A stretch of 21,633 nt of DNA from Sulfurimonas sp. (GTDB taxonomy: Bacteria; Campylobacterota; Campylobacteria; Campylobacterales; Sulfurimonadaceae). The position numbers and the translations under genes are program-made. This document shows positions 8,290 to 15,326 of the stretch, in pieces (the stretch's first letter is position 1; the number at the start of each line of letters is the position of its first letter). Where the stretch lies: positions 1-21,633 of the forward strand of contig NZ_JALOAN010000038.1 in the NCBI RefSeq assembly GCF_023228785.1, written 5' to 3'. The notes under the pieces are model-generated. The model was not told the origin of the DNA. It worked only from the letters and a program-made list of their open reading frames with translations, and did not search any database.

Positions 8290-8307
8290 TATAAAATAAT
8301 ATAAGGT
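8290..8307 (+). promoter_or_regulatory. Candidate promoter of the torD-like operon
   Basis: TATAAAAT at 8290-8297 is a good -10 and AAGGT at 8303-8307 a ribosome site eight bases before ATG 8315. The leader would be short. The third hairpin (8263-8288) occupies the -35 region. Confidence 0.35.
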
Positions 8308-8314
8308 TATAATA

Positions 8315-8944
8315 ATGCAACAAACAAAATCTAGAGTAAATATCTATGCACTTCTCTCTCGTATATTAATGCAAGAGTTAGATGTTGAGATGCTAAAAAT
8401 GATAAAAAAAGATAAAAATGTTTTAGATTTTTTTCCAACACTTAAAGAGTGGGAACCACTAAATGAGATTTCAGAAGAGAAACTCTTAGCTGAGTATATA
8501 AACCCTGACTTTGTAAACCTCTCTATTCTTCATCTCATACCTTATGAGTCTTTTTATGTAAGAGATGATCAGATGATAGAAACTGGAGGTGCTAATCCTG
8601 TGACTGATATGTATAGCGCTTACAACTTTATGGTTGACTACGAAGCTTCTAGAACAGTTTCATCAGATCATATAGGAATAGAGTTTGAATTTATGCATCA
8701 TCTATGTCAGGCAGAATCAAAAGCACTAGAAGATGGTGAAATGATCTCAGTGGCAGAGATAAGAGCAGTAGAGTTAGAGTTTTTACAAAAGCACCTAGTA
8801 AAATGGGCACCACTCTATCTTATAAATATGAAGTATGAGGCAAGAACTCCGCTCTATTATGATGCTGCAGAGATGGCACTAGAATTTTTACTAAGTGATC
8901 ATGAGTACTTAGTAGATGAGATAAAACAAAGAGAGATGATATAA
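8315..8944 (+). CDS. TorD/DmsD-family molybdoenzyme maturation chaperone
   Basis: Cytoplasmic all-helical chaperone of about 209 residues, the normal family length. Members bind the twin-arginine leader or apo form of a molybdenum/tungsten oxidoreductase and help cofactor insertion. Family features visible are LIPYESFYVRDD (residues about 76-87), SSDHIGIEFEFMHHL in the centre (the conserved PDH-IxxELEFM region, with Ser for Pro), and FLQKHLVKWAPLY near the end (the HLxxWxP motif). It is first in a unit with a multi-cluster ferredoxin. No molybdoenzyme is encoded in the window, so its client is not shown; formate dehydrogenase is a reasonable guess because Campylobacterota keep such chaperones near fdh genes. 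Confidence 0.85.
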   Translation: MQQTKSRVNIYALLSRILMQELDVEMLKMIKKDKNVLDFFPTLKEWEPLNEISEEKLLAEYINPDFVNLSILHLIPYESFYVRDDQMIETGGANPVTDMYSAYNFMVDYEASRTVSSDHIGIEFEFMHHLCQAESKALEDGEMISVAEIRAVELEFLQKHLVKWAPLYLINMKYEARTPLYYDAAEMALEFLLSDHEYLVDEIKQREMI

Positions 8945-8948
8945 GCAA

Positions 8949-10055
8949 ATGTCATTAATCTCTCTTAGTGCTAGCAAGTGTGTCCGCTCTCTTGCAAGAG
9001 AGAGTCAGTGCAACAAGTGCGAGCTAATCTGTCCAACTGATGCAATAGTAGTAGCAAACAATCCACTACCATCCATAAACTTCTCAGCATGTGTTGGTTG
9101 TGGTGCTTGTGATGCGATATGTCCGAGTGAAGCACTATCTTTAGATAACTTTAGTGCTAGTGAGTTTTTCTTTGAGTTTATAGATGGCGAGGAAAACCTT
9201 ATTTCTTGTGCTAAGAATGTTCCTTGTATTGCAGCTTTGAGTGTTGAGTATATGATCTCACTTGCAGTTTTAAAAAAAGAGATTGTGCTAGATCTAGGGC
9301 ATTGCGACAATTGTGCAATTGCTCACAAATGTAAACTTCAGATAATTAAAAACTATGAAGAGGCTTCTTATGTTTTAGGGGCTATGGAGAGTGAGGCTAA
9401 AATTAGTCTTAAAGATCTATGCTATGAAGCAAAAGAGCTAGAAAAACTAAGTAACAGAAGAGAGTTTTTTAGCTCCATTACACTTGGTAATGTTGCAAAA
9501 GCGAAACATTCATTTGAGGGTGAAGTTAAAAAAGCTACTGATGAGTTAGTTGAGCATACCTTGCAAAAAGAAGATATAGAACTTCTTAGAAAAAAAAGAA
9601 TCACACATAGAAGAAAACTGCTTTATAGCTCTATAAAGAGAGTAGAAAAACCATCTACTTACCATGTTATAGATGCAAATGAGTTAAGTTTTACTTCGCA
9701 AAAACTCCTTGATGAGGATAGTTGTACAGCTTGTCAAATGTGTTATAGAGTCTGTCCAACAGGAGCACTTAGCTCGGACATAAAAAATTCTAAGATAGAT
9801 TTTGATCCACTGCTTTGCATAAAGTGTAGTGTTTGCCATGATGTTTGTGCGCCTAACGCTATCACTCTTAGTGGCACATATAAAGTAAAAGAATTTTTTG
9901 AGCCAGCTGTGCAAAATCTTGTATCTTTTAATGTACGAAGATGTGATGAGTGTAACATCATCTTTAGTACAAATTCTGATGAGAAGATGTGTTATAGATG
10001 TAAGGCAGAAGAAGAAGAGGCTCGCGAACTTTGGGGCATAAGTGAGGATATGTAG
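8949..10055 (+). CDS. Multi-cluster 4Fe-4S ferredoxin-like protein with C-terminal CxxC pair
   Basis: Cysteine-rich cytoplasmic electron carrier, 368 residues. The N-terminal pair of [4Fe-4S] motifs uses Cys11/21/24/28 and Cys48/51/54/58. A middle section has five further cysteines (87, 93, 119, 122, 128) that may hold another cluster or zinc. A helical, Lys/Glu-rich stretch (about 150-235) separates these from a second ferredoxin pair, Cys259/262/265/269 and Cys290/293/296/300. The end carries two CxxC knuckles (332/335 and 348/351), zinc-ribbon-like. There is no signal peptide or membrane helix. It starts five bases after the torD-like gene. It probably passes electrons to or from the enzyme served by the chaperone; no enzymatic domain is visible. 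Confidence 0.85.
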   Translation: MSLISLSASKCVRSLARESQCNKCELICPTDAIVVANNPLPSINFSACVGCGACDAICPSEALSLDNFSASEFFFEFIDGEENLISCAKNVPCIAALSVEYMISLAVLKKEIVLDLGHCDNCAIAHKCKLQIIKNYEEASYVLGAMESEAKISLKDLCYEAKELEKLSNRREFFSSITLGNVAKAKHSFEGEVKKATDELVEHTLQKEDIELLRKKRITHRRKLLYSSIKRVEKPSTYHVIDANELSFTSQKLLDEDSCTACQMCYRVCPTGALSSDIKNSKIDFDPLLCIKCSVCHDVCAPNAITLSGTYKVKEFFEPAVQNLVSFNVRRCDECNIIFSTNSDEKMCYRCKAEEEEARELWGISEDM

Positions 10056-10057
10056 TT

Positions 10058-10813
10058 ATGATGAACAGTGCAAATACGATAAGCAAAAAGACTAAACTAT
10101 TTGGTTTCATAGGCGAGCATGCTGGAGTGAGTAGGTTTAGTGCAGTTATAAACAAGATGTTTAAAGCAAATAGTGATGATGTGATGATGATACCGATGAA
10201 TATCCGCGAAGATGATCTATACTTTACTCTCTCAAATATGAAAAAGTCAGAGGTAAGTGGAGCAGTAATATCAAACGAATATGTACAAGAGATACTAGAT
10301 CTACTAGATGAGGCATCATCTCTTGTTAAAAAAACTGGAATGTGTGACATAGTTTTTAGAGAGGTTGAATGCTTGCGGGGAGATATCTTTAGCATTAGAG
10401 TTTTAGTTGAGCACCTAAAAGATCTAAGAGTCTCAAAAATTGCGATGATTGGGACATCTTCACATGCTAAAGCTTTTTCATATCTCTCTTGCGGGTTTGA
10501 TATTAGTTATTTTGATGAAAATCTTGAGAACTTGATGAATTTTACCAAAGAACTAGAGATAAAAGATGCAGATATAAATAGAATAACTAGCCAAATGAAT
10601 CTAGATCTAGCAGAGTATGATGCTCTACTTGATTTCTCAATATTTGACTCTTTAAGTATGATAGAGAAGTTACCAAAAGAGTCGTTTGATATGAAAAATA
10701 CAAAAGAGTTCTCAGCTCTTAAAAAAAGAGCAAAAGAACTAGATGCCAGCTACACAAGTTATGATGATATGATAGAAAAACTAGCATCCCAAGTTTATAA
10801 AACTATAAAATAA
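10058..10813 (+). CDS. Uncharacterised protein resembling a degenerate shikimate dehydrogenase (AroE fold)
   Basis: Protein of 251 residues without a certain family. The N-terminal half can be aligned by eye to the AroE substrate domain: FGFIGEHAGVSRFSAVINK (15-33) against GxIGxxxxxSxxxxxHN; IPMNIREDDLYFTLSNMKK (45-63); SGAVISNEYVQEILDLLDE (67-85) where AroE has GxNVTxPxK; GDIFS (108-112) where AroE has GxNTD. A nucleotide-fold-like strand-turn IAMIGTSSHAKAF (128-140) follows. The AroE catalytic Lys and Asp positions are Val and Ser here, so shikimate dehydrogenase activity is not expected. It starts two bases after the ferredoxin gene, with GAGGA as ribosome site. The fold call is inference and needs structural comparison. 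Confidence 0.7.
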   Translation: MMNSANTISKKTKLFGFIGEHAGVSRFSAVINKMFKANSDDVMMIPMNIREDDLYFTLSNMKKSEVSGAVISNEYVQEILDLLDEASSLVKKTGMCDIVFREVECLRGDIFSIRVLVEHLKDLRVSKIAMIGTSSHAKAFSYLSCGFDISYFDENLENLMNFTKELEIKDADINRITSQMNLDLAEYDALLDFSIFDSLSMIEKLPKESFDMKNTKEFSALKKRAKELDASYTSYDDMIEKLASQVYKTIK

Positions 10814-10824
10814 GGAAAAATTAG

Positions 10825-11325
10825 ATGAAAAAAGATGATTTTAGCGATCTTCGTGCAGAGTTTGATAAGTTTGTAAGTGATAACTGCTCACTAGATGATG
10901 AAAAATTGAACGACCAAGATGCAGGTGATAAGGAAGATGAAGAGCCAGTTCCACAGTTTGTAGATGCATTAACTTCAAAACTCTTATCCCCAGCCATTAG
11001 CGGAATCTATCTCTCAAGATTAGATATCAAGAGAATTGCAGAGGCCATAGATGAGTCCATACCTATAAAAGAGCGCACGAAAATGGTTAGAGCTCTATTT
11101 AGACATACAACAAGAAAAGAGTATCTAAAAGATGCATTTACTGAGATAGACAAGCACATAAATGGTCGTATCATGATATATAAAGAGCTAGGTGAAGCCT
11201 TCTCTGCTTCTAAAGCTATTTTTGATGACTATATTAAAAAAGCTAACAAGACTAAGAAGATGTTTGCAAACATTATAGAAGATTTCCAAGAGATAGAACC
11301 CTCAAGTGACCCTTTGAATATTTAG
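10825..11325 (+). CDS. Uncharacterised helical protein, last gene of the torD-like operon
   Basis: Protein of 166 residues, not recognised. The first 45 residues are very acidic and probably disordered. The rest looks all-helical (for example IYLSRLDIKRIAEAIDE and IMIYKELGEAFSASKAIFDD). There are no membrane helices, no signal peptide and only one cysteine, so it is not itself a metal-cluster protein. AAGGA is placed well before the ATG, and 11 bases separate it from the AroE-like gene, so co-transcription and a role in the same complex or maturation process are likely but unproven. Confidence 0.75.
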   Translation: MKKDDFSDLRAEFDKFVSDNCSLDDEKLNDQDAGDKEDEEPVPQFVDALTSKLLSPAISGIYLSRLDIKRIAEAIDESIPIKERTKMVRALFRHTTRKEYLKDAFTEIDKHINGRIMIYKELGEAFSASKAIFDDYIKKANKTKKMFANIIEDFQEIEPSSDPLNI

Positions 11326-11338
11326 GTTTTATTTCTCG

Positions 11339-11361
11339 TTCCATCCTCTCTAGAGGTGGAA
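11339..11361. terminator. Hairpin between two convergent operons
   Basis: TTCCA (11339-11343) pairs with TGGAA (11357-11361) and, after a one-base bulge, CCTC with GAGG around a TCTA loop. It sits between the ends of two converging units. No clear T-run follows on either strand, so it could be a bidirectional terminator of weak type or only a transcript-end stabiliser. Confidence 0.35.
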
Positions 11362-11408
11362 TAAATAGCAGAAGCAGGTGTGAGGAGTTTAGATGAAAGA
11401 GATAGTTT

Positions 11409-11915
11409 TTACATAATACCTTGAATCTGTAACCACCCTTGCCATATAATAGCACTTGATATTCCAGCTGCAAAACCTGCGATGATATCATCGCCCATAA
11501 CTCCAATACCACCCTTTACCTCTCTGTCTATGCGACCGATAATAGATGGTTTTTTGATGTCAAAATATCTAAAGAGTGCAAATGAAAGTAGGGCTTGGAT
11601 CAAAAAACCATTTTCAAAGTTTGTTATCTCACCCATTGAGATACTCATAGCAGGAGCCACACTTAGTGCAAACCACATTCCTGCTAACTCATCAATTACA
11701 ATGCGCGTATCATCATGGATCTTAGTTTTCTCTTCATACTTATTTATCTCTCGGATAGCTATGATACTAATGAGAACTGTTGCTAAAAAAAGAGTCTCTA
11801 CTGTAAAAAACATAAGTACTAATATGCCTAAAATCAGAGCTACAAAGCTTCCCATAGTCCCAGGTGCTTTTGGGAAGAGTCCGCTATATCCCAATGTTAA
11901 AAAAAACCAATTCAA
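11409..11915 (-). CDS. pgpA: Phosphatidylglycerophosphatase A
   Basis: Inner-membrane phosphatase that removes the phosphate from phosphatidylglycerophosphate, the last step of phosphatidylglycerol synthesis. At 168 residues it has the normal length. Conserved PgpA blocks are present: GLFPKAPGTMGS (12-23), IDELAGMW (74-81) and FDIKKPSIIGRID (118-130) followed by GVMGDDIIAG (138-147); the acidic residues in these blocks bind the metal. Several membrane helices are evident. The start is TTG at 11915 with AGGA upstream, 10 bases after the Sat-like gene; an in-frame ATT one codon earlier is another option. It is the last gene of the ispDF operon. Confidence 0.93.
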   Translation of the reverse strand: MNWFFLTLGYSGLFPKAPGTMGSFVALILGILVLMFFTVETLFLATVLISIIAIREINKYEEKTKIHDDTRIVIDELAGMWFALSVAPAMSISMGEITNFENGFLIQALLSFALFRYFDIKKPSIIGRIDREVKGGIGVMGDDIIAGFAAGISSAIIWQGWLQIQGIM

Positions 11916-11925
11916 AATAAAAATC

Positions 11926-13116
11926 CTAAGTAAGTGATGTTGTTTGGTAGAGTTTCATAAGTTCTAGATAAAAATCTTTCTCTGTTCGCTCTTCTAAAAG
12001 TCCCTCTATTGGAAGGATGTCATAGTATAGTTTTTCTAGATTTTTAAATCTTTTTGGAAAAAGTTTTGAGAGTATATGAGCTGATATCTCTTTTCTTACC
12101 AAAATAGTAGGAGGTAAAAGACCTAACTCTAAAAGTTCTAGTATGGAGTTTGAGTTGTAAGAGATTTGGTGGTGTTGCCCATGTGGACAAGTGTTTTTAC
12201 TAACTAGTGTAGTACATTTATCACAGTAGACATATTCGCTCGCTATGTTTATCTCTATATCTATTCCAATCACTTTATCTATAATAGATTTGTCTGAATT
12301 ACAATCATAAAACATACCAAGTCCAGCATGATTTCGACCAATTGTGAGTCTATCTGTTCCATAGTTTTTAGCAACTATTGCGTCTATAATGATCTCATTG
12401 TATCCACCAAATATATAACTATTGTCTAGTGGAACTACTAAAACATGATTTTTTGTAAGATAGTTGTTTATAAAAAAGTCAAGTGTCTCTTTTCTCGTTT
12501 CATAATCTAAATTTGACTCTGTATATGATTTTAGTAAAAATATAACTAGTAGATCTGTGTCTTCAAGACTATGTCTTATGAGCCTCTCATGAGCGCGATG
12601 TAGAGGATTTGCAGCCATTACAAGTGATGTGGTATGCTTTGCTGCTATGGCAAGTTGAGCATTTTTTATACTCTCTTTAATCTTACTTGAAGACTCATTG
12701 CAAAGAGTGTAATCTCCACAAACTCCAAGTGTGCCAAGCCTATTTATAGTCGCAGCAACACCAGGATGGCTAATATCATCAGTCCCATAAATGTGTCTAA
12801 TCCTCTCACTTGGATCTATAGGAAAAACTTCATCTACTATAAGAGTTGCAAAAGGTTTATCCTTGAAGAGTATAGTTAGCTCTTCTCCAACTTCAAGGCT
12901 CTTTAAAACTTTTGCGTTTTTCTTTCCTGATGGAGCTAAGATAAAAGGAAAAGGAAATGTTTTTCCATTTATTAGACCAGTTTCTAATACACTTTGACTC
13001 TCTTTTGATCCCATTAGAGAAGTAGCAGGAAGTAACAACCCATCTTTTAGTAACTCTAAAGCAGATGCAGCTTCTTCATCTATGAGAAGAGTTTTATTTT
13101 TTCTTGATGATGTCAT
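11926..13116 (-). CDS. sat: ATP-sulfurylase-like protein (sulfate adenylyltransferase family), divergent active site
   Basis: Protein of 396 residues with the ATP sulfurylase layout: an N-terminal PUA-like domain (about 1-160), then a nucleotidyltransferase domain. The HxxH nucleotide motif is intact (NPLHRAHE, 170-177), as are GRNHAG (260-265, usually GRDHAG) and a zinc-knob Cys298/Cys301/Cys310/His312 (CDKC...TCPH). The residues before the HxxH are Met-Ala-Ala (167-169) where canonical enzymes have Gln-Thr-Arg of QTRNP; that Gln and Arg bind sulfate. Activation of sulfate to APS is therefore doubtful. It overlaps the preceding regulator gene by 23 bases and lies between ispDF and pgpA, the same order as Cj1607-Cj1610 as I recall it. 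It may transfer a nucleotide to another substrate. Confidence 0.85.
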   Translation of the reverse strand: MTSSRKNKTLLIDEEAASALELLKDGLLLPATSLMGSKESQSVLETGLINGKTFPFPFILAPSGKKNAKVLKSLEVGEELTILFKDKPFATLIVDEVFPIDPSERIRHIYGTDDISHPGVAATINRLGTLGVCGDYTLCNESSSKIKESIKNAQLAIAAKHTTSLVMAANPLHRAHERLIRHSLEDTDLLVIFLLKSYTESNLDYETRKETLDFFINNYLTKNHVLVVPLDNSYIFGGYNEIIIDAIVAKNYGTDRLTIGRNHAGLGMFYDCNSDKSIIDKVIGIDIEINIASEYVYCDKCTTLVSKNTCPHGQHHQISYNSNSILELLELGLLPPTILVRKEISAHILSKLFPKRFKNLEKLYYDILPIEGLLEERTEKDFYLELMKLYQTTSLT

Positions 13117-13993
13117 ATTTCTTTCGTTTTTCCCATAAACTTTTACGGCTGATGCCTAGCTTCTTAGATAATTCTATATCTGGAAACTTGTACTGATAAT
13201 TGAGCACAATATACTTTACATAATCTTCTATCGGTAAAATATCGCCTTGATCAAAAATGTTGTTTTCACTCTTTATCTCTAAGACGCGGTGTTCTACATT
13301 TTCTATCTTGTCTGTACTAGAGACTATAGCCTTTTTATTGGCAATAAGAGAACAAAAAGTCTTCTTGTCCCCTTTTTTTAGCGTTTGATAGTCTATTATG
13401 TAGAGAATTGCATCTTGATTTAGTGACTCTATCTCACTTATAGCTTTAGGATCACTCAGAGTTATAAAGTAAATAGGTAGATCTTTTTCATAAGCATGTT
13501 CAAAAGCAAAAGCATCAGAGTGCTTTTGAAATGAAGAAGAGATAAAAATAGGTAGTTCTATAGAGTCATGATCATACTCATGAGTTAGAGTTGAAAAAGA
13601 GTGAGTTAGGTATTTTTTGTAAGCTACATCTCTCTTTTTTAGTTTTTCATAATCTTGATAGTGGTTTATCTTTCTGACTAACTCTTCTATCATAAAGGGT
13701 TTTAGTATATAGTCTTTAGCCCCTGCACTAAGTGGTTTTGAGACAGTGTCATTTGATATATAAGAAACCATAAGAATAATTATGGCACTTCTAAAGGTCT
13801 CTATGACAGGGTTAAAATCTTGTCCGTTTATGTTGGTTGAGAGAAGGACAACATCATAATTGTTACTCTTTATAGCATCTTTTGTAGATGTACACAGTTC
13901 ACATACATGACCTAAATCGCCTAGCTTTGTAGCAATACTTTGTGCTAAATAAACTTCGTTTTCTATAATTAATATCTTCAAATTTTCGTCCAA
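13094..13993 (-). CDS. Degenerate NtrC-like response regulator with Fis-type HTH
   Basis: Protein of 299 residues. Residues 5-115 form a receiver-like domain (ILIIENE at the acidic pocket; SAGAKDYILKPF keeps the Lys), but the phosphoacceptor position is Ser52 (DVVLLSTNING) instead of Asp. The centre (about 140-240) can be aligned loosely to a sigma-54 AAA+ domain: LPIFISSS where Walker A should be, AILYIIDYQ where the LDEI Walker B should be, AIVSSTD. The catalytic residues and GAFTGA loop are gone. The C-terminus (about 255-296) is a Fis-type helix-turn-helix (ELSKKLGISRKSLWEKRKKY). It probably binds DNA without phosphorylation or ATP. The start is TTG 13993, overlapping ispDF by 16 bases; TTG 13981 is possible. 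No histidine kinase is adjacent. Confidence 0.85.
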   Translation of the reverse strand: MDENLKILIIENEVYLAQSIATKLGDLGHVCELCTSTKDAIKSNNYDVVLLSTNINGQDFNPVIETFRSAIIILMVSYISNDTVSKPLSAGAKDYILKPFMIEELVRKINHYQDYEKLKKRDVAYKKYLTHSFSTLTHEYDHDSIELPIFISSSFQKHSDAFAFEHAYEKDLPIYFITLSDPKAISEIESLNQDAILYIIDYQTLKKGDKKTFCSLIANKKAIVSSTDKIENVEHRVLEIKSENNIFDQGDILPIEDYVKYIVLNYQYKFPDIELSKKLGISRKSLWEKRKKYDIIKKK

Positions 13994-15099
13994 TCAAAAT
14001 ATTTTAAATTTGCATTTGCAATAACTCCAACGCCTTCACTTCGACCTATAAAGCCGAGTTGCTCAGTTGTTGTAGCTTTTATGTTTACTCTAGAATTCTC
14101 ACATCCTAAAATAGCAGCTATTGTCTCACGCATAGCAAACTTATAGCTACCAATGCGCGGTGTTTGAGCAGCTATAGTTATATCTACATTTATTATAACA
14201 AAACCAAACTCTTTTATCTTTGTGCAAACTTTAGTAAGAAGCACTTTAGAGTCTATATTTTTGTACTCATCGCTATTATCAGGAAACATTTCTCCTATAT
14301 CCCCCATGCCACTAGCACCAAGAAGTGCATCAATAAGAGCATGAATAGCTACATCGCCATCACTATGTGCTTTAAAACCAAACTCTGAATCAATCTTTAC
14401 TCCACAAAGATGCATCTCTTTTTTATCTTCAAATGCATGAACATCAAAGCCAGTACCAACGAAGGTGTCGTTTGATGGAGGTGTAAGGCATGGAAGTTTT
14501 TTTAAGTCTTTAGCGTATGTAATTTTATCAGCATCAGCCATGCCGTGGATAAATTTTCTTGACCCACCAAAGGCAACTATAGCGCTGCTCTCATCTGTGT
14601 ACTCTATTTCTGTATCTAATGCTGATTTTAGGACTTTAGTTTTTGAGAGTTGAGGAGTTTGGATTCTTTTAACTTTTTCTCTATCTATGGTTTTATCTTC
14701 ATAAACAATAGTGTCATTAACACTAAGATAGGGAACCACACAATCTGCGGTAAAAGCATGAGATATGATTGACTTTAAAAAGCTCTCATCTATGCAAGGT
14801 CTTGCTATATCACTAACGAGAACATACTCGCTACTAACTTCACTAAGAGCATTTTTAAGAGATTTTCCTCTTGTGGTAGAACCCTCTACAAATGTAAATG
14901 AGTCATAAAACTTCATAAAGGCGATGTCATCTTTTGAAGAGGTAATAATTATTTTACTAAAAAGTTTAGTTTCTACACACTTACGAGCGACAAATTGCCA
15001 TAAAGGCTCATTCTCAATACGCAACCACTGTTTCTTAACGTCGCAATCAAAGCGACTAGAACTCCCAGCGGCTAGTAAAATAAGTGTAATATCAGCCAA
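13978..15099 (-). CDS. ispDF: Bifunctional IspD/IspF enzyme of the MEP isoprenoid pathway
   Basis: Fusion enzyme making CDP-methylerythritol from MEP plus CTP (IspD) and then cyclising CDP-ME 2-phosphate to MEcPP (IspF). Residues about 1-205 are the cytidylyltransferase, with LAAGSSSRF (9-17) and KKQW (22-25) for CTP and DIARPCID (97-104). Residues about 212-373 are IspF, with zinc ligands Asp219, His221 and His253 in GFDVHAF and AIHALIDALLGA, and the TTTEQLGFIGR segment. The fusion is common in Campylobacterota and alphaproteobacteria. The start is TTG 15099, behind GAGGAG with five-base spacing. First gene of the operon running to pgpA. Confidence 0.96.
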   Translation of the reverse strand: MADITLILLAAGSSSRFDCDVKKQWLRIENEPLWQFVARKCVETKLFSKIIITSSKDDIAFMKFYDSFTFVEGSTTRGKSLKNALSEVSSEYVLVSDIARPCIDESFLKSIISHAFTADCVVPYLSVNDTIVYEDKTIDREKVKRIQTPQLSKTKVLKSALDTEIEYTDESSAIVAFGGSRKFIHGMADADKITYAKDLKKLPCLTPPSNDTFVGTGFDVHAFEDKKEMHLCGVKIDSEFGFKAHSDGDVAIHALIDALLGASGMGDIGEMFPDNSDEYKNIDSKVLLTKVCTKIKEFGFVIINVDITIAAQTPRIGSYKFAMRETIAAILGCENSRVNIKATTTEQLGFIGRSEGVGVIANANLKYFDWTKI

Positions 15100-15123
15100 A
15101 TATGCTCCTCGTATATAAAAGTG

Positions 15124-15140
15124 TTACGAAATTATACACA
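15124..15140 (-). promoter_or_regulatory. Promoter of the ispDF operon
   Basis: Minus-strand TATAAT at 15136-15131 is preceded by TGTG (an extended -10) and by an A-rich tract at 15151-15168. The transcript would begin near 15124, leaving about 25 bases of leader with the GAGGAG site. The rest of 15141-15326 is AT-rich intergenic DNA containing the thiC upstream region. Confidence 0.5.
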
Positions 15141-15326
15141 GACAAAGCTTTTTTTTCTCTTTTTTTTAAAACTAGAGTGCTAGAGTAACTTTGAAGATTT
15201 ATTTGTTTAGTAACTTAATGCTACTTTAACTTTATTTGATTATATTTGCACATTCTTTTAGATAAGTTGCAAAGATGCATCTCCATAATATGATTTAAGG
15301 ATTTGTATAAAAATTAAGGAGAAAAT

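Noticed and set aside
11393..11416. Seven-codon ORF on the plus strand behind GAGGAG, between convergent operons
   Set aside because: It has a fine ribosome site but is tiny, overlaps the end of pgpA and has no structured attenuator or downstream gene to control.
15241..15275. Possible sigma-54 promoter before thiC (TTGCA repeats)
   Set aside because: The GG-N10-GC spacing required is not present.
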